Assembly (NCBI GenBank): GCA_038214295.1
Contig: JBBQSA010000011.1
Location: 1-64,000 of the forward strand
Length of the DNA: 64,000 bases
Direction: 5' to 3'
DNA from: SHZI01 sp038214295
GTDB lineage: Bacteria; Pseudomonadota; Gammaproteobacteria; Steroidobacterales; GCA-2729495
The position numbers were made by a program, and so were the translations under genes. The notes below the pieces were generated by a model. The model ran no database searches and was not told the origin of the DNA. It saw only the letters and a program-made list of their open reading frames with translations. This document shows positions 16,656-26,377 of this stretch, one piece after another (within the stretch, counting starts at the first letter, position 1; each line of letters begins with the position of its first letter).

Positions 16656-16958
16656 TCATTCCGCCCCGCGCGGCTCTCCTCACTCCGTAGCCCGCGGCCC
16701 CCACGGTGGTGCATCCCGCGACCATCTGCCGAAGACCCCGCCCGCTACCGTGAGTACACGGTGTGCGCGGGCGAGGCATCGCCCGCTGGCCGCTCATCTT
16801 CATCCCGGTGGTAGCGGACACACGGCGGGTGTCCCGTCCGGCGCACACCGTGTACTCACGGTAGCCGGACGGGATTGCCCGCCGGGGGGCCGCGGGCTAC
16901 GGAGTGCTGAGTAGCCCCCGCGCAATGCGGCGGGCGCGACGACGGACGACACTGCCCG
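16656..16958. other. Non-coding gap between crotonase and fadD genes
   Basis: About 300 bp between the 3' ends of two convergent genes. No credible reading frame is present. Nearly all of it is taken up by the nested inverted-repeat element at 16681-16906. There is no simple T-tailed terminator; the hairpins of the element may serve that role for both genes. Confidence 0.8.
16681..16906. repeat. Nested inverted-repeat element (MITE- or REP-like)
   Basis: A 226-bp element bounded by perfect 22-bp inverted repeats (16681-16702 and 16885-16906, starting CACTCCGTAGCCCGCGG). Inside lies a second perfect 25-bp pair (16744-16768 and 16841-16865, starting GCTACCGTGAGTACACGG). Smaller hairpins occur between: 16766-16785 (GCGGGCGA / TCGCCCGC) and GGACAC / GTGTCC near 16816-16833. 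The whole could fold as a branched cruciform. No transposase and no obvious target-site duplication were seen. It may be a non-autonomous mobile element, a BIME-like array or a structured bidirectional terminator. Confidence 0.8.
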
Positions 16959-18626
16959 TCAGGCGACGTCGGGCTCGCGGAGTTCGCGGCGGAGAATCTT
17001 GCCGACGTTGGACTTCGGCAGGGACTCGCGAAACTCGACGTGGCGGGGAATCTTGTAGGGCGCGAGGAAGTCGCGCAGGTAGGTGCGGACCGCGTCGGCC
17101 GTCAGTGTCTCGCCCGGCTTCAGCACGAGGAAGACCTTCACGGCCTCGCCGGTCCGCTTGTCGGGGACGCCGATGCAGGCGGCCTCCATGACCGCCGGAT
17201 GGTTCGTGATCGCGCTCTCGACCTCGTTCGGGTAGACCTTCAGTCCCGACATGTCGATCATGTCCTTCTTCCGGTCGACGATCCGGAAGAAGCCCGCCTC
17301 GTCCATCACCGCGATGTCGCCCGTCCGCAGGTAGCCGTCGCTGGTCATCGCGTTGGCCGTCGCCGCCGAGTCATTCCAGTAGCCGAGCATCACCTGGGGC
17401 CCCTGGACGCAGATCTCGCCCGGCTGCCCGATCGGGACGTCGCTATCCCCGTCGCGCAACGCGACGACGGTGCTGGGCAGTGGCAAGCCGATCGTGCCCC
17501 GGTATTCCCGCACGTTCAGTGGATTGATGGTGACCACCGGTGACGTCTCCGACAGGCCGTAGCCCTCGTTGAGCAGCAACCCGGTGATCTCCTGCCAGCG
17601 CTTCGCGGTGGCGGGCATCACCGCCATCCCGCCGGCGGAGGCCACTTTCAACGCGGAAAAGTCGACGGTGCCAATGTCGGGGTGCTGGACGAGGGCCTGG
17701 TAGAGCGTGTTGACGCCGGTGATTGCCGTGAACTTCCAGCGCCGCAGCTCAGCGATCAGCCTCTTGATGTTGCGCGGATCGGTGATGAGGATGTTGTGGC
17801 CGCCGACGTCCACGTAGCACAGGCAGTTACACATCAGCGCGTACACGTGGTAAAGCGGCAGCGGCGTCACCATGACCTCCTGGCCCGGGACGCTGAGCGA
17901 CTCGAACCAGATGTTGATCTGCCGGATGTTCGCCACCAGGTTGGAATGACTGAGCATGGCGCCGCGCGAGCGGCCCGTGGTGCCGCCCGTGTACTGCAGG
18001 CAGGCAAGGTCTCCACCGGTCTGCCGCTCCGGCTGGCGGAACGCCGCCGGCTCACAAGCGCGCACCGCGGACCAGTCGACCGCACCGGGCACGCGGGCCG
18101 CGGGCATCCGCCGGACGAAGCGCATGACGGTATTGACGACAACTCCCCGGGGGAAGCCGAGCAGGTCGCCGATGCCGGTGACAAGCACGTGCCGGACGCC
18201 GACCCGCTCCTGGATCTCGGCGAACACCCCTGCCCGCTGGGCCAGCACGACGAGGACCGTGGCGCCACTGTCGGTCAGCTGGTGCTCGAGTTCGGGGGCG
18301 GTGTACATCGGGTTGACGTTGACAACCACCATGCCCGCGCGGAAGGCGCCGAACAGGGCCACGGGGTACTGCAGCAGGTTGGGCAGCATGATGGCGACCC
18401 GGTCCCCGGGACCGACACCGGGCAGGCTCTGCAGCCAGGTGGCGAACTGCCGGTGGAGGACATCCAGGTCGTCGAAGGTGATCGTCTGGCCGAGATTGCT
18501 GAAGGCGGGCCGGCTCCCGAAGCGCCCGATGGCGCGGTCCAGCACGTCGACCACGGACTCGGAAGGATCGAGATCGATGGTAGCGGGAACACCGGGCGGG
18601 TACGAACTGAGCCAAGGCTTCTCCAT
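16959..18626 (-). CDS. fadD: Long-chain fatty acid-CoA ligase
   Basis: Activates fatty acids to acyl-CoA via acyl-AMP. 555 residues from the ATG at 18626, whose MEKPWLSSYPPGVPATI N-terminus matches the FadD pattern (MxKxWLxxYPxxVP); six more upstream codons are open but unlikely. Adenylate-forming motifs: YTGGTTGRSRGAMLSHSN near 215-232, GYGLSETSPVV, the YLRTGDIA signature, DRKKDMIDMSGLKVYPNE (fatty-acyl-CoA synthetase signature) and the C-terminal lysine in LPKSNVGKILRREL. Monocistronic, convergent with the crotonase gene across the inverted-repeat element, divergent from the isoprenoid operon. Confidence 0.95.
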   Translation of the reverse strand: MEKPWLSSYPPGVPATIDLDPSESVVDVLDRAIGRFGSRPAFSNLGQTITFDDLDVLHRQFATWLQSLPGVGPGDRVAIMLPNLLQYPVALFGAFRAGMVVVNVNPMYTAPELEHQLTDSGATVLVVLAQRAGVFAEIQERVGVRHVLVTGIGDLLGFPRGVVVNTVMRFVRRMPAARVPGAVDWSAVRACEPAAFRQPERQTGGDLACLQYTGGTTGRSRGAMLSHSNLVANIRQINIWFESLSVPGQEVMVTPLPLYHVYALMCNCLCYVDVGGHNILITDPRNIKRLIAELRRWKFTAITGVNTLYQALVQHPDIGTVDFSALKVASAGGMAVMPATAKRWQEITGLLLNEGYGLSETSPVVTINPLNVREYRGTIGLPLPSTVVALRDGDSDVPIGQPGEICVQGPQVMLGYWNDSAATANAMTSDGYLRTGDIAVMDEAGFFRIVDRKKDMIDMSGLKVYPNEVESAITNHPAVMEAACIGVPDKRTGEAVKVFLVLKPGETLTADAVRTYLRDFLAPYKIPRHVEFRESLPKSNVGKILRRELREPDVA

Positions 18627-18681
18627 ACCCCTAGGATCGCACAAAGTCCGCTCCGGAGGCGTGGCAGTAGCTGCGCATTCC

Positions 18682-18690
18682 TGCTACGGT
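18682..18690 (+). promoter_or_regulatory. Candidate extended -10 promoter for the isoprenoid operon
   Basis: TGCTACGGT lies 32 bp before the GTG start of the HMG-CoA reductase/mevalonate kinase gene, in the 95-bp divergent gap with fadD. It fits a TGnTAnnnT extended -10 and resembles boxes at 15332 and 52101. No clear -35. Confidence 0.35.
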
Positions 18691-18721
18691 TTCCGCGCCT
18701 TCCAGACCCCAGGTACCGGCC

Positions 18722-20982
<2,261 letters not shown>

Positions 20983-20986
<4 letters not shown>

Positions 20987-21570
20987 GCCGTGCCCTGCCT
21001 GTCCCGCCGAACGAGCCGGTCCGTGAGGACCTGCTGGTCCTCGTCGACGAAGCCGACCGGGAAATCGGCACCCTGCCAAAGACCGAGGGCCACCTCGGTG
21101 CCGGCACGCTGCACCGGGCCTTCTCCGTGTTCCTGTTCGATGCGGAGGGCTCGGTGCTCATCCAGCAGCGGGCGCCGGGCAAGATGCTCTGGCCCGGCTA
21201 CTGGTCCAACAGTTGCTGCAGTCACCCCCGTCCGGGCGAGGCAGTCGAGGCAGCCGCGCAGCGGCGAGTCCGCGAGGAACTCCACGTCGGGTGCCAGGTG
21301 GAGTTCCTCTACAAGTTCCGCTACCAGGCGCGCTTCGGCGACGTCGGGTCGGAGCACGAGCTGTGCCACGTCTACGCGGGCTATCCCCGCGGCACGCTGG
21401 TCGTGGACCCCACCGAGATTGCGGATCACCGCTGGATTACCCCGGACGAGCTGACGCGCGCCATCGCCGCGGAGCCGGACCGCTACAGCCCCTGGATGAA
21501 ACTGGAGTGGCCGCGGATCAGCACGGATTTCCTGGCTGGCATCCGGCTGAAGTGCCGACGGCCGTCATGA
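20983..21570 (+). CDS. idi: Isopentenyl-diphosphate delta-isomerase, type 1
   Basis: Interconverts IPP and DMAPP using a Nudix-like fold and divalent metal. 195 residues. Active-site cysteine is in NSCCSHPRPGE (Cys79 by position), metal and catalytic glutamates in GSEHELCHVY (Glu124, Glu126), and the Nudix-helix remnant in AAQRRVREELHV. Its ATG overlaps the stop of the HMG-CoA reductase/mevalonate kinase gene (ATGA), and its own stop overlaps the next SDR start in the same way. Type 1 IDI is what a mevalonate-pathway organism needs, since that pathway yields only IPP. Confidence 0.96.
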
Positions 21571-22376
21571 GTAACGTTGTCATCACCGGCAATACGCGCG
21601 GCATCGGCCGCGGGCTCGCCGTCGAGTTCCTGAAACGCGGCCACAACGTGGTGGTGTGCAGCCGCCGGCAGGCCGACGTCGACAAGGCCGTGGCGGAGTT
21701 GGCCACCGTGAGCCCGGCGCGGGTGATCGGCAGAACCTGCGACGTCACGGTGAAGGCGGACGTGCAGGCGTTGTGGGACTTCGCGGTGGCGACCTTCGGC
21801 CATCTGGACTTCTGGATCAACAACGCCGGCCGGGCAACCTCCCGCTTCACCGTGCACGAACTCCCCGAGGACCTGGTTCACACGCTCGTCGACGGCAACC
21901 TGAAGGGCAGCGTGTTCGGCTCCCAGGTGGCCATCACCGGTTTTCGCAAGCAGGGCTTCGGGGCTCTCTACAACATGCTGGGCGGCAGTTTCGACGGCAA
22001 GCGCCTGACGCCCAACATGGGCGTCTACAGCGCCACCAAGGCCGCCGACTGGCTCCTGACCAAGTACCTCGTCGCGGAAAATACCAATCCCCAGATCATC
22101 ATCGGTGCAATCAGCCCCGGCATGCTGATCACCGAGAACTGGTTCGACGAGCAGAAGGAGATGAGCCCGGAGGACTGGCAGAAGATCCGCCCCGTGCTCA
22201 ATATCCTCTGCGACTACGTGGAGACCTCCACGCCCTTTCTCGTCGAGCGGATGCTGGAAAACCGGAAGAGCGGCGAGCGCATCGCCTGGATGACCACCGG
22301 CAAGCTGCTCGGCCGGTTCGTCGGGGCCAGGGTTTTCGGGCGGAAGCGCGACCTGTTCACCCGCTTCGGCCTCTGA
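21567..22376 (+). CDS. Short-chain dehydrogenase/reductase, chlorophyll-b-reductase-like
   Basis: NAD(P)-dependent oxidoreductase, 269 residues. Cofactor loop TGNTRGIGRG at residues 7-16, WINNAG at about 83-88, and catalytic Tyr154/Lys158 in YSATK. The overall pattern (VVITGNTRGIGRGLA, then FLKRGHNVVVCSRR, then FWINNAG and ISPGMLIT) reminds me of the plant chlorophyll b reductases NYC1/NOL more than of common FabG-type SDRs. No chlorophyll genes occur here, so the substrate is more likely a polyprenyl or related lipid; this is inference. Overlaps idi by ATGA and is part of the isoprenoid operon. Confidence 0.9.
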   Translation: MSNVVITGNTRGIGRGLAVEFLKRGHNVVVCSRRQADVDKAVAELATVSPARVIGRTCDVTVKADVQALWDFAVATFGHLDFWINNAGRATSRFTVHELPEDLVHTLVDGNLKGSVFGSQVAITGFRKQGFGALYNMLGGSFDGKRLTPNMGVYSATKAADWLLTKYLVAENTNPQIIIGAISPGMLITENWFDEQKEMSPEDWQKIRPVLNILCDYVETSTPFLVERMLENRKSGERIAWMTTGKLLGRFVGARVFGRKRDLFTRFGL

Positions 22377-22399
22377 GCCGGTCCGGGTCTGGCGGGCCA

Positions 22400-23347
22400 G
22401 TGGCACCCCATTCCGCAGCACCACCGCTTCTGATCGTGCGCGGCGCCCTGCGCCGCTTCGCCGACCGGACAGCACTGGCTGGCGCCGACCTCACGGCCCA
22501 CAAGGGCGAGGTGCTCGTCCTGCTCGGACCGAACGGCGCGGGCAAGACCACGCTGCTCCGGGCACTCGCGGGGCGCGTCCGCCTCGATGCCGGCAGTATC
22601 GCCATCGGCGGCCACGCCCCCGATGACCGGGCAGTGCGCCGGCGAGTGGGCTTCGTGCCGCAGTCGATCGCCCTGTGGGGCCGCCTGCCCGTCCGGACAA
22701 ACCTGGAGATCCTCGGCCGGCTGGCGGGCCTGCCCGGGCACGAGGTGGGACCCGCGGTCGCGGACGCCCTGGCCTGGTCGGGGCTCGCCGAGCGCGCAGC
22801 CGATCCCGTGGACACCCTGTCCGGCGGCATGCAACGGCGTATCAACATCGCCGCCGGAACGCTGCACGGACCGGACCTGCTGCTGCTCGACGAGCCCACC
22901 GTGGGGCTCGACCCGGTGGCGCGCCAGTCCGTGCACCGGGTCCTCGAGCGGCTGCGGGACAGGGGCATGGGACTCATCCTCACCACCCATGACCTGCCGG
23001 AGGCCGAGGCGCTGGCGGATCGCGTGGCGATCCTCGCCGGCGGCGTGGTGCGCGCCGCGGACACGATTCCGATCCTCGTGGGCCGCCTGTTCGGCTCCGA
23101 CCAGGAGGTGCTGCTGATGCTCGCCGCGGAGCCAGCTCCCGACCTGCGGGACGCCCTGCGCACCTCCCTGCTCTCGCCGACCAACGACCCCCGCCTGTGG
23201 GTCGGCCGCCTGCGGGGCGGTCTCGAGCAGCTGCCGGAGCTGCGCCGCCAGCTGGTTGCTGCCGGCGCCGACATCGACGAGCTGCGCGTCCGGCAACCCG
23301 GCCTCCACGGCGTGTTCGTGGAACTCACCGGCACGGTGCCCGACTGA
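22400..23347 (+). CDS. ABC transporter ATP-binding protein
   Basis: 315 residues from the GTG at 22400; the frame is open upstream but unlike the family. Walker A GPNGAGKTT near residue 43, Q-loop VPQSIALWG, signature LSGGMQRR, Walker B LLLLDEPTVGLDP and H-loop TTHD are all present. The ~80-residue C-terminal extension has no clear motif, as in DrrA/CcmA/YadG-type exporters. It belongs with the ABC-2 permease 24 nt downstream and lies 23 nt after the SDR. Position in the isoprenoid operon suggests export of an isoprenoid-derived lipid or pigment precursor, which is not demonstrated. Confidence 0.93.
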   Translation: MAPHSAAPPLLIVRGALRRFADRTALAGADLTAHKGEVLVLLGPNGAGKTTLLRALAGRVRLDAGSIAIGGHAPDDRAVRRRVGFVPQSIALWGRLPVRTNLEILGRLAGLPGHEVGPAVADALAWSGLAERAADPVDTLSGGMQRRINIAAGTLHGPDLLLLDEPTVGLDPVARQSVHRVLERLRDRGMGLILTTHDLPEAEALADRVAILAGGVVRAADTIPILVGRLFGSDQEVLLMLAAEPAPDLRDALRTSLLSPTNDPRLWVGRLRGGLEQLPELRRQLVAAGADIDELRVRQPGLHGVFVELTGTVPD

Positions 23348-23371
23348 TGGCGGCCCCATGAGCGCCTCGCC

Positions 23372-24616
23372 ATGAGCCTGGCCGTACTCCGTGCGGCATT
23401 CCTGCTGCTGCTCCGGGACCGGGGCGCGCTTGTCATGGCGCTGGTGGTTCCCGTGATTTTCTTCCTGATCTTTGCCGAGATCTTCGCCACGGCGGCCGGC
23501 GATCAGCTGCAGCTGCGCATCGCCATAGTCGACGAGGTGCAGAGCGCGGACTCGACGGCGCTGCTCCGGGCTCTCACGGCCGAGCCGACGATCCGGCCGG
23601 TGCCCGGTTCACTGACTGGCGGGCTGACCCGCGAAGCCGCCCGCGATCTCGTCCGCCGGGGCACGGCGGATGTCGGGCTGATCGTCCGGGCCGACGGCGA
23701 GCAGCTGGCGACCGCCAGCGGCCTGGCCGCGCCACCGCTGCTGCTGCTCGTAGACCCGTCCCGCAGCGTCACGGCGACCGTCCTCGCGGGTCAGCTGCAG
23801 CGCGCCTACTTCGCTGCACTGCCGGACCTGGCCGTGGGACGGGTGGCGGAGCTGATCGGCACCGAATTCACCGAGTTCACGCCGGCCCAGCAGGCGGAGA
23901 TCGGCGCGGGCATCGCCGGCCTCCGCAAGGACGCTGGCGTCAGCGACCGCCCTGGCGGCTGGTCCTTCGATGAGCTGCTCGAACGCGACAACGTGGCGGG
24001 ACAGAACGCGGCGCTGAACAACGTGGCTTACTACGCCGGGGCTGTCGCTTTCATGTTCCTGCTGTTTGCCGCCGCCCAGAGCGCGCTCGGCATCCTCGAC
24101 GACCAGGAGGCGGGCATCCTCGACCGGATCGCGGCAGGTCCCGGCGGCGTCCGGGTCGTCATCAACGGACGCTTCCTCTTCCTGGTCCTCCAGGGACTGG
24201 TACAGGCCAGCCTGATTTTCGGCATTGCGTGGCTCGTGTACGGCGTGGACGTGCCTGGAAATTTCGGCCCCTGGCTCATGATCACCGTCAGCTCCGCGGT
24301 GCTCGCAGCGGGACTCGGCCTGCTGCTCGTCACCAGCTGCCAGACCCGGGCCCAGGCGCAGGTGCTGCCGACGGTGGTCATCCTGATCATGTCCGCCGTC
24401 GGCGGCAGCATGGTGCCGCGCTTCTTCATGCCTCAGTGGCTGCAGCAGGTCGGCTGGGTAACCCCAAACACCTGGGCGCTGGAGGCCTACAGCGGCGTAT
24501 TCTGGCGCAGCGAGCCGGCACTGCAGCTCGTGCCGATCTGCGTCAGCCTGTTCGGCATCGGCATCGCCGCGCTCGGACTCAGCCACTGGTTCGGGCGGCG
24601 GCTGGTCCAGGACTGA
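23372..24616 (+). CDS. ABC-2 type transporter permease
   Basis: 414-residue permease of the YhhJ/DrrB class. One N-terminal membrane helix (about 15-40), then a long extracytoplasmic domain (about 42-215), then five helices: about 222-245, 265-290, 300-325, 330-352 and 380-402. The extracytoplasmic part includes the DPSRSVTATVLAGQLQ segment typical of this class. Partner of the ATPase just upstream. The pair forms a complete exporter as a dimer of each subunit. Substrate unknown; neighbouring genes suggest a lipid. Confidence 0.9.
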   Translation: MSLAVLRAAFLLLLRDRGALVMALVVPVIFFLIFAEIFATAAGDQLQLRIAIVDEVQSADSTALLRALTAEPTIRPVPGSLTGGLTREAARDLVRRGTADVGLIVRADGEQLATASGLAAPPLLLLVDPSRSVTATVLAGQLQRAYFAALPDLAVGRVAELIGTEFTEFTPAQQAEIGAGIAGLRKDAGVSDRPGGWSFDELLERDNVAGQNAALNNVAYYAGAVAFMFLLFAAAQSALGILDDQEAGILDRIAAGPGGVRVVINGRFLFLVLQGLVQASLIFGIAWLVYGVDVPGNFGPWLMITVSSAVLAAGLGLLLVTSCQTRAQAQVLPTVVILIMSAVGGSMVPRFFMPQWLQQVGWVTPNTWALEAYSGVFWRSEPALQLVPICVSLFGIGIAALGLSHWFGRRLVQD

Positions 24617-24664
24617 CGCGGGATCCTGCCACGCCATCCTTGACTCGGCCTCGGCGGCGCAGGG

Positions 24665-25570
24665 ATGATTCCCTACGCTACAGCCGCGAGCGTCGACGAC
24701 ACCATGGCCAGCGCCCTCTACCGCAAGCCGATGCCGGGCCTGATCGCCTTCGCGATCGCCCTCATGAGCCAGTGGCTTGGTCACACCGCCTGGGCCTTCA
24801 TCCGCGGCGTGTTCGGCGACTACCAGGAAGCCGCCAGCCTCGGCGTGGGCGCCATTGGCGCCGGGCTGATCTGGGCCGGCCTTAAGAGGACGGAAATCAC
24901 TGCCACCTGGATGGGCTTCCTCGGCGCGGTGCTGGTCTGGGTGGGCTGGTTCGAGTTCACCTTCGAGTTTTACGCGGACATGTTCCGGATCCCCGAATAC
25001 ACGAGTCCGACGGGGCTGCCGATCTTCGCTGGGGCCACGGTGCTCATGGCCACCCTCCCCCTGATGCTGTCCCTCTTCCTGCTCTATGGCATCTTCAACC
25101 GGCAGACCAAGTGCAACCTGATCCGGTGGTTTCACCGGAATCTTGCCTTCAATCCCGGCATGCCCACCCCGGACAACGGCCGCAGCTTCGCCCGGATCAC
25201 CGCGCTGGAGACGCTGTTTGTCACCTGGTTCTGCTACCTGTTCTGGCTCTACGTCGGCTACATGTTCAGCAACACGGTGATCATGGTGGCCTTCACCGGC
25301 TGGAGCCTGTGGTTCGGCTACATCTTCTGGAAACTGCTGAAGATCCCCCGGGTAGGTCATGCCGTGCGCTACGGCATCCCCGTCGGGGTCATCGCCTGGG
25401 GCATCGTGGAGATGCCGTCCCACTTCGGCCTGTACTCCGAGATCTGGCTGAAGCCCTTCGACTTTCCCGTCGTCAACGCGGCCATCCTCGTGGCCTTCAG
25501 CGCCGGCATGATCTACGTCGCCCGCAGGCCGCCGACGCCGGGCCAGGCCGCGAGAGAAGTCGCGGCCTGA
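24665..25570 (+). CDS. Unrecognised integral membrane protein with about eight TM helices
   Basis: 301 residues, extremely hydrophobic and rich in Trp and Phe. Predicted helices at about 23-45, 53-72, 78-102, 115-145, 178-203, 204-226, 235-258 and 268-288. A polar loop NRQTKCNLIRWFHRNLAFNP sits between helices 4 and 5. I do not recognise the family. It follows the ABC permease by 48 nt and overlaps thpR. It may be an enzyme or carrier acting on the product of the isoprenoid operon. The ATG at 24665 is used; an ATG 13 codons later (24704) would give a shorter, more typical N-terminus, and neither has a well-spaced Shine-Dalgarno. Confidence 0.8.
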   Translation: MIPYATAASVDDTMASALYRKPMPGLIAFAIALMSQWLGHTAWAFIRGVFGDYQEAASLGVGAIGAGLIWAGLKRTEITATWMGFLGAVLVWVGWFEFTFEFYADMFRIPEYTSPTGLPIFAGATVLMATLPLMLSLFLLYGIFNRQTKCNLIRWFHRNLAFNPGMPTPDNGRSFARITALETLFVTWFCYLFWLYVGYMFSNTVIMVAFTGWSLWFGYIFWKLLKIPRVGHAVRYGIPVGVIAWGIVEMPSHFGLYSEIWLKPFDFPVVNAAILVAFSAGMIYVARRPPTPGQAAREVAA

Positions 25571-26118
25571 ACACGCCCGCCCCTCCAGGACAGGCTGAGA
25601 CCCCGCGGCAGCGGCGCCTGTTCCTCGCCTTCTGGCCCAACGATGCCCTGCGTCAGGCGCTGGAATCCGCCCGCAACCGGCTCTATCCGTTGGCGGGCCG
25701 GCCGGTACCCGCCGGCAACCTGCACGTGACGGCGGCCTTCCTGGGCGCCGTGAGTGAAGCCCGCGTCGCGACCCTGCAGGCGCTCTGCGGACCGGTGCCG
25801 CCCCTGACGCTCCGCTTCGACCGCCTCGAGCACTGGCCGAAGCCGAAGGTTCTCGTCGCGGGCACGGCCCATGTGCCCGACGATGCGCAGCAACTCGTCG
25901 ACGGACTCTGGCGGCGGCTCGACCGGCTCGGCTTCAGCCGGGAGCCACGCCCCTGGAATCCCCACGTGACCCTCGTGCGGGACATCCGCGCCGTGCGCCC
26001 CGGCCTGCCCTGGAAAACGCTGTCCTGGCCGGTAGGGTGGGTGCGCCTCGTGGAATCCGTGGCGACGCCGGAGGGCGTCGCCTACGTGCCCTGCGACGGT
26101 GTCGCCGGGCCGGCCTGA
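25567..26118 (+). CDS. thpR: RNA 2',3'-cyclic phosphodiesterase (LigT/2H family)
   Basis: Hydrolyses 2',3'-cyclic phosphates at RNA ends, or ligates tRNA halves in vitro. About 183 residues. The two 2H-fold signatures are NLHVTAAFLG and NPHVTLVRD, with the RRLFLAFWPND N-terminal strand. No ATG, GTG or TTG occurs in frame between the preceding gene and the conserved strand. The best start is the CTG at 25567, which overlaps the stop of the membrane-protein gene as CTGA; a later CTG at 25618 is possible but would cut into the fold. It is last in the plus-strand operon and ends 1 nt from the convergent small membrane protein gene. Confidence 0.9.
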   Translation: MNTPAPPGQAETPRQRRLFLAFWPNDALRQALESARNRLYPLAGRPVPAGNLHVTAAFLGAVSEARVATLQALCGPVPPLTLRFDRLEHWPKPKVLVAGTAHVPDDAQQLVDGLWRRLDRLGFSREPRPWNPHVTLVRDIRAVRPGLPWKTLSWPVGWVRLVESVATPEGVAYVPCDGVAGPA

Positions 26119-26119
26119 T

Positions 26120-26353
26120 TCAGGCAGCGCCGGCAGCCAGCATCCGGGCGAGGGCCAGGCTGCTGGCGACGACCCCGGCGGCCATCGCGAGGGCCAGCAC
26201 CGGCAACGCGAACAGGAAGAAGCGCTCCCGGCCGTCGGCCCTCGATCCGGCCACCTTGTGCTTGAGCCACAGGAGGCGCCACCGCATCACGCAGTAGAGG
26301 CCGAGTCGCAGGGCGACTATGAGCAGAACGATATGGACGATCAGCAATTCCAC
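26120..26353 (-). CDS. Small two-helix membrane protein in the carotenoid operon
   Basis: 77 residues with two strongly hydrophobic helices (about 3-24 and 45-73) and a basic connecting loop (RWRLLWLKHKVAGSRADGRERF). No recognised family. It follows crtB by 24 nt on the same strand and is the last gene of that operon; its stop lies 1 nt from the convergent thpR stop. The composition and position support a real gene, perhaps an assembly or pigment-associated subunit, but no function can be assigned. Confidence 0.6.
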   Translation of the reverse strand: MELLIVHIVLLIVALRLGLYCVMRWRLLWLKHKVAGSRADGRERFFLFALPVLALAMAAGVVASSLALARMLAAGAA

Positions 26354-26377
26354 AGGAACACGCGCGGCAGGTAATGC

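Noticed and set aside
16681..16906. CRISPR array or tRNA cluster in the only large non-coding gap
   Set aside because: The repeats are inverted, not direct with spacers, and no tRNA cloverleaf or GTTCRANNC arm is present.
21567..22376. Bacteriochlorophyll or chlorophyll metabolism
   Set aside because: No bch, puf or other photosynthesis gene occurs in the window; the SDR resemblance alone is not enough.
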